From positions 1-53,761 of the forward strand of contig JBKBYG010000009.1 in NCBI GenBank assembly GCA_046313435.1: DNA of 53,761 nt, read 5' to 3'. Position 1 is the first letter of the stretch; each line of letters begins with the position of its first letter. Below the pieces are notes generated by a model, which worked only from the letters and a program-made list of their open reading frames with translations, ran no database searches and had not been told where the DNA came from. Positions 27,026 to 36,870 of the stretch are shown here, piece by piece. Source of the stretch: JBKBYG01 sp046313435. GTDB taxonomy: Bacteria > Pseudomonadota > Alphaproteobacteria > Rickettsiales > Arcanibacteraceae. A program made the position numbers and the translations under genes.

Positions 27026-28027
27026 TTACCCTAAAGTATTTTTGTTATTCTTGGCACCTTTAAAATATATTTCCGAGACATAGCGCTTTCCTCCACTACC
27101 TCTCTTTAATTGTACTACAATATCTACAACTGATAATATATAGTTTTTTATTTCATTGGGTGGCATACCAAGGCCTGCTTGCATTACCATTAATTTCAGC
27201 TGTTCAAGTGCCATATTTGGTGTATCAGCATGAAGAGTTGATATAGAACCCGGATGACCAGTATTTATTGCTCTTAAAAAACTGAAAGCTTCAGCGCCTC
27301 TCAATTCTCCAACGATTATTCTATCAGGTCTGAGTCTTAAGCATGCTTCAATTAAATCTTGAGTAGTAACCTTAGCCCTTCCCTGTCCACCTTTAGAAGC
27401 AATAAGATGAACCCTATTTTTATGACTAGGCAATTGTACTTCTCGCGCATCTTCACAAGTAATTAATCTTTCAGAAATTGGGATTTCCAAAAGAGCTGCG
27501 TTTGTAAAGGTGGTTTTTCCCGTGGAAGTCCCCCCGCTAATAATAATATTTTTCTTAGCCCTAACTGCTGTCTGTAAGAATTCTTTAATTTTTTTTTGCT
27601 CAAGTAGCGACGATAAGATTTCATCATTTTCATCCTTAACATCTTCGGTAGCGGTAGTTGAAAAGGCTCCCATTTCATCATAAGTGTTAAGAGTAAACTG
27701 CATAGTTGAGCCCTTCCTAATAGACATAGCTACCGTTCCAGGTTCACAAGCAGGTGGAAAAACTATTTGTATACGAAAACCATTAGGCAAAGTTGCAGAT
27801 AAAAGTGGGGTTTCTTCACTAATTTTTTGGTCAGTTGATTGAGCAATTAACTTCCCTAATGACTTAAGATGTTCAAGATCAAGCTCAGGTATAAGCTCGA
27901 GCCTCATATCACCTCTTTTCTCAACCCATGCCTCTCCCGGTTTATTGACGGAAATTTCAGCAACCCCTTCTTCAGAAAACAAGCTTTGAAATGGCTGAAG
28001 ATACGTATCAAGAGCGGTAAAACTCAT
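27026..28027 (-). CDS. virB11: type IV secretion ATPase VirB11
   Basis: VirB11 is a hexameric cytoplasmic ATPase at the base of the T4SS. The 333-residue product shows Walker A GGTSTGKTT (165-173), RIIVGELRGAEAF around 236-248 and the His box GHPGSISTLHADTP (258-271). The start overlaps the stop of virB10 by 4 bp, and virD4 follows 3 bp later, so the genes are tightly coupled. Confidence 0.96.
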   Translation of the reverse strand: MSFTALDTYLQPFQSLFSEEGVAEISVNKPGEAWVEKRGDMRLELIPELDLEHLKSLGKLIAQSTDQKISEETPLLSATLPNGFRIQIVFPPACEPGTVAMSIRKGSTMQFTLNTYDEMGAFSTTATEDVKDENDEILSSLLEQKKIKEFLQTAVRAKKNIIISGGTSTGKTTFTNAALLEIPISERLITCEDAREVQLPSHKNRVHLIASKGGQGRAKVTTQDLIEACLRLRPDRIIVGELRGAEAFSFLRAINTGHPGSISTLHADTPNMALEQLKLMVMQAGLGMPPNEIKNYILSVVDIVVQLKRGSGGKRYVSEIYFKGAKNNKNTLG

Positions 28028-29268
28028 TCTACCATCCTTATACTACCTGCAACCATATGAGCAGGGAAAATTAAATCTCTATTAACAAATACTTTCATTA
28101 TAGTACCTTGGTCAATAGTAATTGTTGGAGATACTTGAAGGGAATTTTGCACTACCTGCTTACCAGCATTTTGTAAGTCAGTTACAGCTTGCTGAGTAGC
28201 TGTGTCAGAAGATTTACCGGTTGTTTGCGTTACAGTTGTACCTGTCCCTGTAACTATATCTGTTTTAGTAGTATTCTGCGCATTTGTAAGCTTGTCTGCT
28301 CCTATAGCAAAACCTATATTAAGACTACTGAGCAATACAGCGTTTCCAATCGATTCTAGATATTTGTTATCAAGAATTCCTTGTACCCCTGGTCTACCTA
28401 ACTTATCAACCCCAGGAGAATCTATCATCAGATCTATACCATCTGGTCTAATTAGCCTTGTCCATACTATTGCAATTCTATCTTGCCCTGTTTTTATAGT
28501 TGAAGGATAAGTTCCAATCAGCCTCGAACCTTTAGGTATTAGTATATTTCTACCTGATTCTGCATAAACATCCCTTGTAACCATAGCTCGAATAGTTCCT
28601 GCCAAATCTGTATTTAAAGCAGTTTCAACTACCGCATCTATAATCTTACCTTGCGCTATAACTGCTGAAGTCTTACCCACCATAGTTGCTTTTTGTTGGG
28701 CAGCAGAAGTTTTGTCTGGTATGAAATATGCATCACTTTCAATATATGCTTTATTTTCAGTGCTTGTCGTTTGTCCAGCACCGCCTGCAGTCAACATAAT
28801 AGAAGATCTTTTTCTAGCCTCCATAGTAGCTTTAAAATTAGTATCATCATTACTACTGATTATAGGGGCTGAAACTATTGGCGCTGTAGGCAATACTACT
28901 GCAGGAGTTGGCTCAGGCAAAGCTGGCTGCGGTGCTTGAATTGCAACAGGCTCAGGTGCTTTAGGTATTTCTAACGGTGGTGGAGGTGGTAAAACAGGAA
29001 TTGAAGTAGCTATATTATCTTCTAATGTTGTAGGCTTAACTGTGGTTACTTTATTAGAAACTTCGGATACCTGATTATCTTTCGGAGGTTTTTTGCCTCC
29101 AAAAACTATATAGTAGATTGCTACTATTGCAGCAACAACAATTATCAGAAGTAAAATAAAATTTTTCCTTGCACTTCTTGCGACAGGAGAAGGAGAGGAA
29201 TCAACTTCTGTTTCCTCAAAATCAAAATCTAATTCATCTTCTAAATCAGGTCTTTTATCTTTACTCAT
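28024..29268 (-). CDS. virB10: type IV secretion protein VirB10
   Basis: VirB10 spans from the inner to the outer membrane and links ATPase energy to the core complex. The 414-residue product has an acidic cytoplasmic N-terminus, one transmembrane helix (about 36-57), a Pro-rich linker (about 90-130) and a C-terminal TrbI/VirB10 beta-barrel domain (about 205-410; RDVYAESGRNILIPKGSRLIG is typical). Order and overlaps match the rickettsial rvh locus. Confidence 0.94.
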   Translation of the reverse strand: MSKDKRPDLEDELDFDFEETEVDSSPSPVARSARKNFILLLIIVVAAIVAIYYIVFGGKKPPKDNQVSEVSNKVTTVKPTTLEDNIATSIPVLPPPPPLEIPKAPEPVAIQAPQPALPEPTPAVVLPTAPIVSAPIISSNDDTNFKATMEARKRSSIMLTAGGAGQTTSTENKAYIESDAYFIPDKTSAAQQKATMVGKTSAVIAQGKIIDAVVETALNTDLAGTIRAMVTRDVYAESGRNILIPKGSRLIGTYPSTIKTGQDRIAIVWTRLIRPDGIDLMIDSPGVDKLGRPGVQGILDNKYLESIGNAVLLSSLNIGFAIGADKLTNAQNTTKTDIVTGTGTTVTQTTGKSSDTATQQAVTDLQNAGKQVVQNSLQVSPTITIDQGTIMKVFVNRDLIFPAHMVAGSIRMVE

Positions 29269-29288
29269 ATTTAATTTTACCCCTAAAA

Positions 29289-29741
29289 TTATTCCACATT
29301 ATCTATATTATTGGTTAATTCTTCTTGAACATTCTTTTGTGAAGGGTAATAAAATCTTACTACATATGCTAAATCTTTATCTAATTTAGCTTCATCTACT
29401 TTAGATACTACATCAAATTGGTATGTACGTTTATTTGTTATAATAGTCATGTTAGTTCGAATATTTTCTTCTAAAGGCTTTATAAACATTCTACGTCCAA
29501 CTGGAGTAATTTTCCAAGCATAGGAATCCCCAACTGAAAGTGTTTCAATTTCTTCGCCTAGTCCAAACTCTATACTTGATTGAAAACCATAATGTATAAC
29601 AAGTAAAAATACTTCGTTTTCATTATAAACATAGGTTTTAATACGATTATCAGATTGCAGCATTGCTGGATTAGCAAAAGCAGCCGAAAGATTTGTAATT
29701 AGTAGAATTATTATTAATTGTAATTTTTTATAAAGTCTCAT
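29289..29741 (-). CDS. virB9: short VirB9-type protein (N-terminal domain only)
   Basis: A signal peptide (cleavage near AAFA-NP, residue 23) is followed by the VirB9/CagX N-terminal domain: DNRIKTYVYNENEVFLLVIH and the GDSYAWKI and GRRMFIKP segments. The whole product is 150 residues, while full VirB9 proteins have about 250-300 and a C-terminal beta-sandwich that meets VirB7. That second domain is absent here. There is no sign of a frameshift: the stop is followed within about 20 bp by virB10. Rickettsiales carry two VirB9 forms, one shorter, and this is probably the short type. It overlaps the virB8 end by 14 bp. Confidence 0.82.
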   Translation of the reverse strand: MRLYKKLQLIIILLITNLSAAFANPAMLQSDNRIKTYVYNENEVFLLVIHYGFQSSIEFGLGEEIETLSVGDSYAWKITPVGRRMFIKPLEENIRTNMTIITNKRTYQFDVVSKVDEAKLDKDLAYVVRFYYPSQKNVQEELTNNIDNVE

Positions 29742-30432
29742 CTGTTACTCTGTAATTGATTATTTGAAATCCTAAAGGATTTATTTGTCTTTCATCCTCA
29801 GTCATTTCCATTTGATTATAAGTAAATTCAATATTTGCAATTTTATTGCGGACTGATTTAGTACCTTCGTTTTCTGTTACAGTAAATCTAACTTGAGCTA
29901 ATCTACCTACTTCCATAAAAATTAGTGATCTAATTTTTAAATTTGTACTATTATTATCTCCATATAAAACTAAAGGATTAAGCAATGAATCTTTTAGCAC
30001 TTGTCTATATTCTCTATATACTTGAGGCGAGGATAATAATCTAACAATATTATTATTAAAATCAAATTCAAACCTACTATATGTCTCCCTTGCTCTTAAA
30101 AATTTTATTATAAAATAATTATTTAAAGCATTATCTGTAGTTAGATCTTGTCTAGTTAAAGGATTCACTACGGTAGTTATACCGGTTTTATCATCAATTT
30201 CAATAACAAATGGCTCAATAGTTTTTTTATTCGCAAGGGAATTTATTACAAAACTACCTGCAAATATCGCACTAATTGATAATAATATTATTAAAAATAA
30301 TATATTTCTTTGTAAGATTATGGCTTCATATTTATCAGAATACCAATTTTTGGTTTCTGCTACAGGGTCAAAATGCTCAAGCGAATCTTCACGTACATTT
30401 TTTTTATTTAAAAACTTAAATATCATATTCAT
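29728..30432 (-). CDS. virB8: type IV secretion protein VirB8
   Basis: VirB8 is an inner membrane assembly factor of the T4SS. The 234-residue product has a cytoplasmic N-terminus with WYSDKYEAIILQRN, one membrane helix (about 43-66), and a periplasmic NTF2-like domain. It is the first gene of this vir run and its 3' end overlaps the virB9-like gene by 14 bp. No virB7, virB6, virB4 or virB3 is found in the window; in this order they are usually at other loci. Confidence 0.9.
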   Translation of the reverse strand: MNMIFKFLNKKNVREDSLEHFDPVAETKNWYSDKYEAIILQRNILFLIILLSISAIFAGSFVINSLANKKTIEPFVIEIDDKTGITTVVNPLTRQDLTTDNALNNYFIIKFLRARETYSRFEFDFNNNIVRLLSSPQVYREYRQVLKDSLLNPLVLYGDNNSTNLKIRSLIFMEVGRLAQVRFTVTENEGTKSVRNKIANIEFTYNQMEMTEDERQINPLGFQIINYRVTDETL

Positions 30433-30764
30433 TAATCAAATTATTTCATATATTTTTAAAGGCAAAATGTTAATTTTTAGTATATTTTTAATTGGATTTT
30501 TTAATTCATATGCTTGAGTACTATACAGATAATATGTAAACTTTGAAATAGTAAAATTATAGAATGCAGCTCTCTATGATAAAGCAATTTTTTAATGAGT
30601 CAAATATACATTAAACAAATAGTAATTTACTTAAGTTTAAACTCAAATAAATTACTATTTATAGAGGATTTTGATATATTCATATTTTAATAAGGATCTA
30701 ATACTAAAAATAAATACTACATCCTTAAAAATTTGTGAATAAAATAAAGTTTATTGTTAAAATA
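30433..30764. other. 332-bp gap between flgE and virB8
   Basis: No gene is supported. A plus-strand ATG frame encoding about 15 residues (near 30468) is too short to call. The gap must hold the promoter of the vir genes and the end of the flagellar operon; a strong hairpin lies at 30617-30660. Confidence 0.5.
30617..30660 (-). terminator. hairpin downstream of flgE
   Basis: AAATAGTAATTTA (30617-30629) is the perfect inverse complement of TAAATTACTATTT (30648-30660), with an 18-base loop that itself can pair in part. It lies about 105 bp beyond the flgE stop on the minus strand. It probably ends the fliK-flgD-flgE transcript, though the run after it is only moderately T-rich. Confidence 0.5.
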
Positions 30765-32906
30765 CTAAGCAATAATTCTATTTAGTTCCTCAAGCATACT
30801 ATCAGTTACTTTGATAATCTTTGAAGCAGATTGATAATTACGTTGTGTTTTAATAATTGAAGTTAATTCATCAGCTAAATCAACATTTGATTGCTCAAGT
30901 GCACCTGGCGCAATTTTACCAGCTCCACCTGCGCCTGGACTTTTTAAGTTAAAGTTACCTGATTGAGTAGTTTCTGCGTATGCATTACCGCCTCTATTTT
31001 CTAGACCATTTGAATTCGCAAATTGCGCCACCGGTATTTGAAACACTTTTCTGGTTGAACCATTACTAAATGACGCAATTACAAAACCCGAATCATCGAA
31101 AGATACGCCTGTTAACAATCCTGAGGGGATACCATTTTGATCTGCAAAATCAACATTATAATCTGCATCAACCTGTCTTAAACCATCCGTAAGACCAATT
31201 GAAGCAGCTCCTACAGTACCTTGAATTTCCCCAGGTGTACCCCAGTTAAAGGTAACCTTTGATTGCGCAGCTTCATTTGCCCAAGATATTTCAATCGCTG
31301 AAGTAAGAGAAGTATCAACAGATCGCAAAGAACCGTCACCGTTAAATACCAAATTACCTGAAGCAAGCTGCCCATCAATTCTACTACTTACGAGCTCACT
31401 TGGATCTTGTGCATAAATTTCTACTGCCCAAGTATTAATTGCTGTTTTTAAAAAACTTACTTGAACATTATGCCCAGTACCAAACGCATCATAAACTTGC
31501 ACGTTTCTTGTAAAATGCGCCCCAACTCCTTTTGCAGACATGTTCCTACTTACATTTGTTGGATCATATGCTGGACCAAATAATGTACCGTCTACTGGAT
31601 TCAAACCAAACTCTGTTAACACTGATGAAGGAGTTGAAACTGGAGCTGGCGCCGTACCACTTCCAAGGGCCTCAACTCTTAATTGTCCAAGTGGATCTAC
31701 AGCATAAAATTGTAATTTAGAACCCTTAATAGGATTCGTAATATTTGAGCTTAATCCAGAAGAGGCATTAATTAATTTAGATAATCCACCTAAGCTTGCA
31801 AATCTATCTCCTAGCGGTGCAATTGCAGTATCAGCTAAATTTAAAGCTGTTACAAATGTACCTGCAACATCACTGAAAGTCATTGCTTGATTAGCATCAC
31901 TTGGTGCAACCACTAATCTAACACCTGCACCATCATTTACTACTCGAGAAGTAAGCTCAGAATTTATATTGATAGCAGTTACTAATGTCTGAAGATTATT
32001 GAATTCTCCTTTAGAAGAAATAGGGTTTGAGGATTTGTAAATATAAGTAGATGGAACGCCTCCTACAGTAATAGTAAAATTATCTCCGTCAGTTGCCCCT
32101 GAGAAATTACTTTGAGGAGTGGTAGCCCCAAGAATACCTCCACTAATATCATTACTTTGAGCTATACCTCCAAATACAAAACTATATGAAGTCCCTAAAT
32201 TAGTTGGAGTAAGGATTAGACTATCACCAACATTAAGAATATTTCCCCCATTATTTTCAGGCGATATAACATCATTTGAACCAATATTATAATTTGCTCT
32301 AGCAGCAGTACCAAATGAAATTGTTTCGCCTGATCCTTGCAATACTTTTTGAGTTTCCTTTAAATTGATTCCCAGTGAAATAGTAGTTGTTCCTGATGCG
32401 GACCCTGTAATAGATTTTACATTTACAGGTGTTAAGCTTGAAAGCAATGAATTTGGTGTAGCATCAAGATTTCCTGCCTCACCTGGTAATCTTCCTTCGT
32501 TATCAAGAGCCCAGCCCATAAGAGTATACCCTGCTGGATTTACATAATTACCTTTAGAGTCATTATGGAAGGAACCCGCTCTTGTATATAGTGAATCGCC
32601 ACTACCATCAGATTTAGTATTAACCACAAAGAATCCTGTTCCGTTAACTGAAATATCACTAGCAGAGCTTGATGAAAGAATTGTACCTGGAGTATCAATT
32701 AAAGCACGATACCTAGCAGTTACACCCCCACTAGCATAATTTGTATTGTTACCACCTATTGCAGATACAAGAGTAGAAAAATCCGCTACCCCTCCTTTAT
32801 AACCAATAGTTGAAACGTTTGAAATGTTATCTGCCCTAATAGCCATTTCACTTGAAAAAGCATTTACTCCTGACACACCTGATGATAAAGCACCGTATAA
32901 ACTCAT
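30765..32906 (-). CDS. flgE: flagellar hook protein FlgE
   Basis: FlgE polymerises into the flagellar hook. The product has 713 residues. The N-terminal rod/hook motif (MSLYGALSSGVSGVNAFSSE, ADNISNVSTIGYKG) and the C-terminal QSNVDLADELTSIIKTQRNYQSASKIIK are diagnostic. It is much longer than the 400-450 residues of enterobacterial FlgE, with extra material in the surface-exposed middle (about 230-440). It is encoded 13 bp after flgD, with fliK upstream, an arrangement that groups hook assembly and hook length control. Confidence 0.92.
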   Translation of the reverse strand: MSLYGALSSGVSGVNAFSSEMAIRADNISNVSTIGYKGGVADFSTLVSAIGGNNTNYASGGVTARYRALIDTPGTILSSSSASDISVNGTGFFVVNTKSDGSGDSLYTRAGSFHNDSKGNYVNPAGYTLMGWALDNEGRLPGEAGNLDATPNSLLSSLTPVNVKSITGSASGTTTISLGINLKETQKVLQGSGETISFGTAARANYNIGSNDVISPENNGGNILNVGDSLILTPTNLGTSYSFVFGGIAQSNDISGGILGATTPQSNFSGATDGDNFTITVGGVPSTYIYKSSNPISSKGEFNNLQTLVTAININSELTSRVVNDGAGVRLVVAPSDANQAMTFSDVAGTFVTALNLADTAIAPLGDRFASLGGLSKLINASSGLSSNITNPIKGSKLQFYAVDPLGQLRVEALGSGTAPAPVSTPSSVLTEFGLNPVDGTLFGPAYDPTNVSRNMSAKGVGAHFTRNVQVYDAFGTGHNVQVSFLKTAINTWAVEIYAQDPSELVSSRIDGQLASGNLVFNGDGSLRSVDTSLTSAIEISWANEAAQSKVTFNWGTPGEIQGTVGAASIGLTDGLRQVDADYNVDFADQNGIPSGLLTGVSFDDSGFVIASFSNGSTRKVFQIPVAQFANSNGLENRGGNAYAETTQSGNFNLKSPGAGGAGKIAPGALEQSNVDLADELTSIIKTQRNYQSASKIIKVTDSMLEELNRIIA

Positions 32907-32919
32907 TTTTTTCTCCTTT

Positions 32920-34146
32920 TTATTTGTTCGAATTTGGTAATGAAACTGATTTAATTGTATTTAATGCAATTTGCTTGCCATTAACTATAACTGAAGGTGT
33001 ATTGCTGCTGCCATCTATCCCTGATACTATTCCTTTCATGATAGTATCAGCTTTAATTGATAAATTTTTTGTAGAATTATTTTTAAATCCAGTAATCTCA
33101 AGTTTATATTTACTATCTAAAGGTAAGGAATTGCCTTTTTCATTCTTACCATCCCATTCAAATTTATGTTGGCCGGCAAAATTTTCTCCTTTAGTTCTAT
33201 AAACTTCAACACCACCTTCATTTTTAACTGAAATAATTGCATCTCTGTAATCCTCATTTAAGTTATAAGGAAGTGATATTTTTTCACCTGTTAACGAAAA
33301 CTCTGGATTTTCTACTGGAATTGAATCTTTATTTAATTTGTTAGCTCTAATTTCAATATTATATTCTCCATCATCCACTGTTTTTCTTTCCGAATCCATA
33401 CCATTCCAATTAAACTCATGAGTGCCTGCATTCTTTTCGCCGATTGTTTCAAGAATTACCTTATTATCTTTGTTCTTAATTGTTATTGAAGCATTATGAT
33501 AATCTTCAGGAATTTTATAGGAGATCTTTCCTTCTCCGTTATTTAATTTAATGGCATTATTTACTTGTTGAAGCCTTTCTTTATCAGAACCAATTGCATC
33601 AACGTTTATTTTATATGTACCATTAGGATGTAGAACTCCATGCTCATCTTTACCATCCCATGTAAATTCATTATAACCTGTATCTGTCCCGCCTTTAGCT
33701 ACAAACACAGGCTTGCCTTTCTCATTTAAAACTGTAATTTGTGCTTCTTTACATTCTGAAGGTAAATTATATGAAAAAACTGCTTTTCCATTTTCTAATT
33801 TTGCTACAGAGCTATCAGTAGTAATCTCTGTCCCTAAATAAGATATAGGAGTGCCAAATGCTGCATTTTGGCTTGCATTTACTAACTTTTCTAAATGTTT
33901 ATTACTATCGATTTGTTGTTCTACTTGGCTATATGCGGCTGTTAATTGGCTAAGCTCCTTATTTTCCATTGGGTCTGTAGGAATTTGATTCTGTATTTGG
34001 GTTATAAGTAGTTTTAAAAATTGGTTTTTTTCCTTTTCAGCTCTAGCTTCAGCAGATTCAGCTCTACTTCCAGATTCTAATTTATCCCCTTCTGGTTTTT
34101 TTACTTGTGAATAATTATTCATTATATGGCTTTGAATAGCGCTCAT
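32920..34146 (-). CDS. flgD: flagellar hook capping protein FlgD with three Ig-like modules
   Basis: FlgD is the scaffold cap that guides hook assembly. The N-terminal secretion and capping region (about 36-90; FLKLLITQIQNQIPTDPMEN) is typical. The product is 408 residues, against about 220-240 for usual FlgD. The excess is three tandem FlgD Ig-like modules, with FxW(D/N)Gx(D/N) cores at residues 161-167, 245-251 and 329-335, spaced by exactly 84 residues. The flanking Tudor-like halves (about 98-115 and 367-403) enclose all three. It lies 8 bp after fliK and 13 bp before flgE. Confidence 0.9.
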   Translation of the reverse strand: MSAIQSHIMNNYSQVKKPEGDKLESGSRAESAEARAEKEKNQFLKLLITQIQNQIPTDPMENKELSQLTAAYSQVEQQIDSNKHLEKLVNASQNAAFGTPISYLGTEITTDSSVAKLENGKAVFSYNLPSECKEAQITVLNEKGKPVFVAKGGTDTGYNEFTWDGKDEHGVLHPNGTYKINVDAIGSDKERLQQVNNAIKLNNGEGKISYKIPEDYHNASITIKNKDNKVILETIGEKNAGTHEFNWNGMDSERKTVDDGEYNIEIRANKLNKDSIPVENPEFSLTGEKISLPYNLNEDYRDAIISVKNEGGVEVYRTKGENFAGQHKFEWDGKNEKGNSLPLDSKYKLEITGFKNNSTKNLSIKADTIMKGIVSGIDGSSNTPSVIVNGKQIALNTIKSVSLPNSNK

Positions 34147-34154
34147 ATTAACTC

Positions 34155-35711
34155 CTATATTTTAATATCTAATTTATCATTATTGTTTGAAAAAGCAGAA
34201 GAATAAGGGGTTTTAATATTCACCTCATCTTCCTCTTTAAGGATTTCGTTCGGATTAACATTATGAAATTCCTGCAGTAACTCCTGCATTGCTCTTTGAT
34301 TTTGTGAATTATTTTGATTATTTTGATTTAAGCTAAATGAAAGTTGAGAAGGATCAATTTTTATACCTATCTCATTTAAATTTGATTCAAGCAATTTAAC
34401 ATCTTGTTGAAGTAAGCTTAAAGTATCTTGTTTTTCAGCAATAATTGAAATATAAGTTCTTCCATTATTTGATTCTATTTTTACATCGATACTCCCAAGT
34501 TCAATTGGCTTTAGTTTAATAGTGATTTCATTTTGCCCCACTTTTAAAGCTTGAGAAATATTAACTTGAATTTGCTCAGGGACATTAAAATTATTTGTAT
34601 TATGCTTCTCTATATTTGTTGGTTTTGGGACGGATAAATTCTTTTCAAACTCACTAACTTTTGTTACATTTGAGCTTTGATTAGAATCAATTTGTATATT
34701 TTCTTGAAACTCAGTAGGTTCAGTATTGTTTTCAATGCTTGTACTACTATCTGTTACCTCTAATTTTTCTGGCTTTGGTAATGATATTTCTTGACCTAAT
34801 AAATTAGTATCTTGATCAATATTAAGTAGATTAACATTTAAGTTTAAATCTTGATTGAGATTTTTTATGAAATCATTTTGAAAGCTATTAGTTGATAAAT
34901 CTTGAGTATCGGTATCTTCTATTATATGATTTAAATTACTTGAAATTTTAATCTTTGCCTCGTCCGTAACTAATTTTACTGGCTTAGAATTTACTATCGA
35001 AGGTTTAGGATTTATTATTGAAGGTTGATAATTAGAAATATCCTTATTTTTAACTATATTATCTTGGAACAATGCTTCAGGTTTATTTACTACATTAGAT
35101 TTTTGTTGTAAATTCTCGGATTTATGCTGATCTGGATTTTGTTTATGCTCAGAATTTGATTCCTCTTTATAAGAATCTTTACTGAAACTAAAATTCTTTT
35201 CCTTATCCGGCTTACTAATGTGATTCTCAAACTCTTCATCTGATTCTAATTTTAAATTTTCACTAATCTCCTGCTCTGATTCATCTAATAACTGGGTAAA
35301 ATCACTTTGGGTTGATGCTTTGTTTTCAGAAAATTCTAGTTTATCTGTTAGATCATTTTCCACAATCTGCTCATTATACAAAGGTGTATAATGAGGAATA
35401 ATGTATGATTGAGTTTGAAACAAAATAATATTTTGCTCATTTCCTGCTATTGTTTGCTCATTTAACTCAAGCTCAACTTCAGAACTTTCATCAAATTCAA
35501 TATTTCCAAGATTACTACTGATAATATTGTATAGTTCATTATCTACTAAAGGAATATTCTTTTGTAATTCTGGTACATTAATTACAGCTTCATAGTCTAA
35601 AAAATCGCTAAATAAAAACGGATTATTTGAAGTAATTTCTTCCTTATTTGGTTGTGAGATGAAATTACTAGAATTTTTAATTGGTAGAATAGCATTAATA
35701 TCCATTTGCAA
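34155..35711 (-). CDS. fliK: flagellar hook-length control protein FliK
   Basis: FliK sets hook length and switches export specificity. The 518-residue product has a long, low-complexity, Asn/Ser/Glu-rich N-terminal ruler region. The conserved C-terminal Flg_hook domain covers about 380-470 (VGQNEITIKLKPIELGSIDV is the family signature). It is the first gene of the fliK-flgD-flgE group. The call depends on the C-terminal domain and on neighbours, since the N-terminal part is poorly conserved in all FliK proteins. Confidence 0.88.
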   Translation of the reverse strand: MQMDINAILPIKNSSNFISQPNKEEITSNNPFLFSDFLDYEAVINVPELQKNIPLVDNELYNIISSNLGNIEFDESSEVELELNEQTIAGNEQNIILFQTQSYIIPHYTPLYNEQIVENDLTDKLEFSENKASTQSDFTQLLDESEQEISENLKLESDEEFENHISKPDKEKNFSFSKDSYKEESNSEHKQNPDQHKSENLQQKSNVVNKPEALFQDNIVKNKDISNYQPSIINPKPSIVNSKPVKLVTDEAKIKISSNLNHIIEDTDTQDLSTNSFQNDFIKNLNQDLNLNVNLLNIDQDTNLLGQEISLPKPEKLEVTDSSTSIENNTEPTEFQENIQIDSNQSSNVTKVSEFEKNLSVPKPTNIEKHNTNNFNVPEQIQVNISQALKVGQNEITIKLKPIELGSIDVKIESNNGRTYISIIAEKQDTLSLLQQDVKLLESNLNEIGIKIDPSQLSFSLNQNNQNNSQNQRAMQELLQEFHNVNPNEILKEEDEVNIKTPYSSAFSNNNDKLDIKI

Positions 35712-35871
35712 TATCTTTATTTAATTAAGCATGTCCTTATTAGACATATTTCATTAATGCAAATGCTGTGCCAAAATTTTGTGAAACTAAAATATTTGTA
35801 GGTGAGACTGCTTTATTTCTATGTTCTTATAGATTTAAAAAATATCATTCTCATAAAAATTATGTTTTTTG

Positions 35872-35985
35872 CTAGATCAAACTGCATAAAAAATTCTTTT
35901 TAAGCAGTAACTGTATATTTCCAGCTTCTTTTATAGCTTCTTGAGGAAGTCTTATAACAATTCCAATCTCTTTAGTGGGTTTCAT
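35872..35985 (-). pseudogene. 5' remnant of a 2H phosphoesterase gene
   Basis: An ATG at 35985 opens a 37-codon frame. Over the first 32 residues it is about three quarters identical to the N-terminus of the intact 2H phosphoesterase at 37674-38354 (shared KEIG, VIRLP, IQLLLKKNF), then breaks off and stops. It is the far end of a segmental duplication described in the findings. Confidence 0.75.
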
Positions 35986-36013
35986 AATAAATTATAAATT
36001 TCTTACTACGAAT

Positions 36014-36785
36014 TTATTTAACACATTGTTTAGTAAAAATATCAACAAATTCCTTTGCCTCATTTGGGGTAAATTTAGTTTTACCTTTAGCTAGATAATC
36101 TTTGTATAATTGATCGAAGCAAGGCTGATGTTTGAGTCGGGGCATTCCATCAATATCTTTCTCAGTAAATTCAATGCTTTGTAATATATGATCTTTGTAT
36201 TCAGCAATACCTATACAGCAGCTTGCGCAAAATCACATCAAATTTTGAACGCGGCGATACACTTCCAAAGAAATCAATTGGAGTAATATGATCTGCAGTA
36301 ACTAATTGACCATCTTCAATTTTACTATCTTTAATTCCTCCTAAACATATATCTCCATAATTCTTAACATCTATTATTTTTAAAAAATCTCCTTCGCGTT
36401 TAAGATAAATTATCATACTGAAAATTCCTGTTCCTCCCCCATTAACTATAAGCTCAACTACAATATTATCTTTAATTTCTCCAATATATTTGTAAAGCAC
36501 GAATGCTCCTTTATCATATTCATCATTAAAAGTCATTCCACTGAAACCTCTCTCATTGCCTCCTCTTTCGAAATCAATAATCTCGAGTTTACAAATATTT
36601 GCAGTGCAAGAAGCAAGATCAATTTCTTTAGGCTTTTCATTTTCTTTTGCCATGGTGTGAGTATAAATACTATAAAAACAGTGTGGTTCAATTGGAGCAT
36701 GTTCGTAATATAGCTCCATAGGTAAATCTATATATTCTGCAAATGCCCAAAAAGGCAATAAAACAAATATAATATATTTGATCAC
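36014..36785 (-). pseudogene. frameshifted copy of the secreted protein gene at 38385-39167
   Basis: From the ATG at 36785 the frame encodes 194 residues and stops at 36201. The first part matches the intact 260-residue paralogue closely (signal peptide, APIEP-CFYSIYT, RGGNERGF-GMTFNDEYDKG). The last residues (about ILRKLLYRYC) are out of frame after a T4 run. In another frame the homology resumes as CASCCIGIAEYKD and continues to a TAA at 36014-36016 in the same place as the paralogue stop. A one-base indel therefore broke this copy. The product may be a truncated secreted protein or not made. Confidence 0.85.
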
Positions 36786-36870
36786 TTTGTATTCTCCCTA
36801 AAATCAGCTTACTGCAATTATATATTGCAGGATTTTTTATTTGTTACAAGTTTTATTAAGTAAAATTAGT

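Noticed and set aside
30468..30518. Very short plus-strand frame (about 16 codons) resembling a signal peptide or leader peptide
   Set aside because: The hydrophobic run is what AT-rich DNA gives by chance, no gene follows it on that strand and no attenuator pairing is evident.
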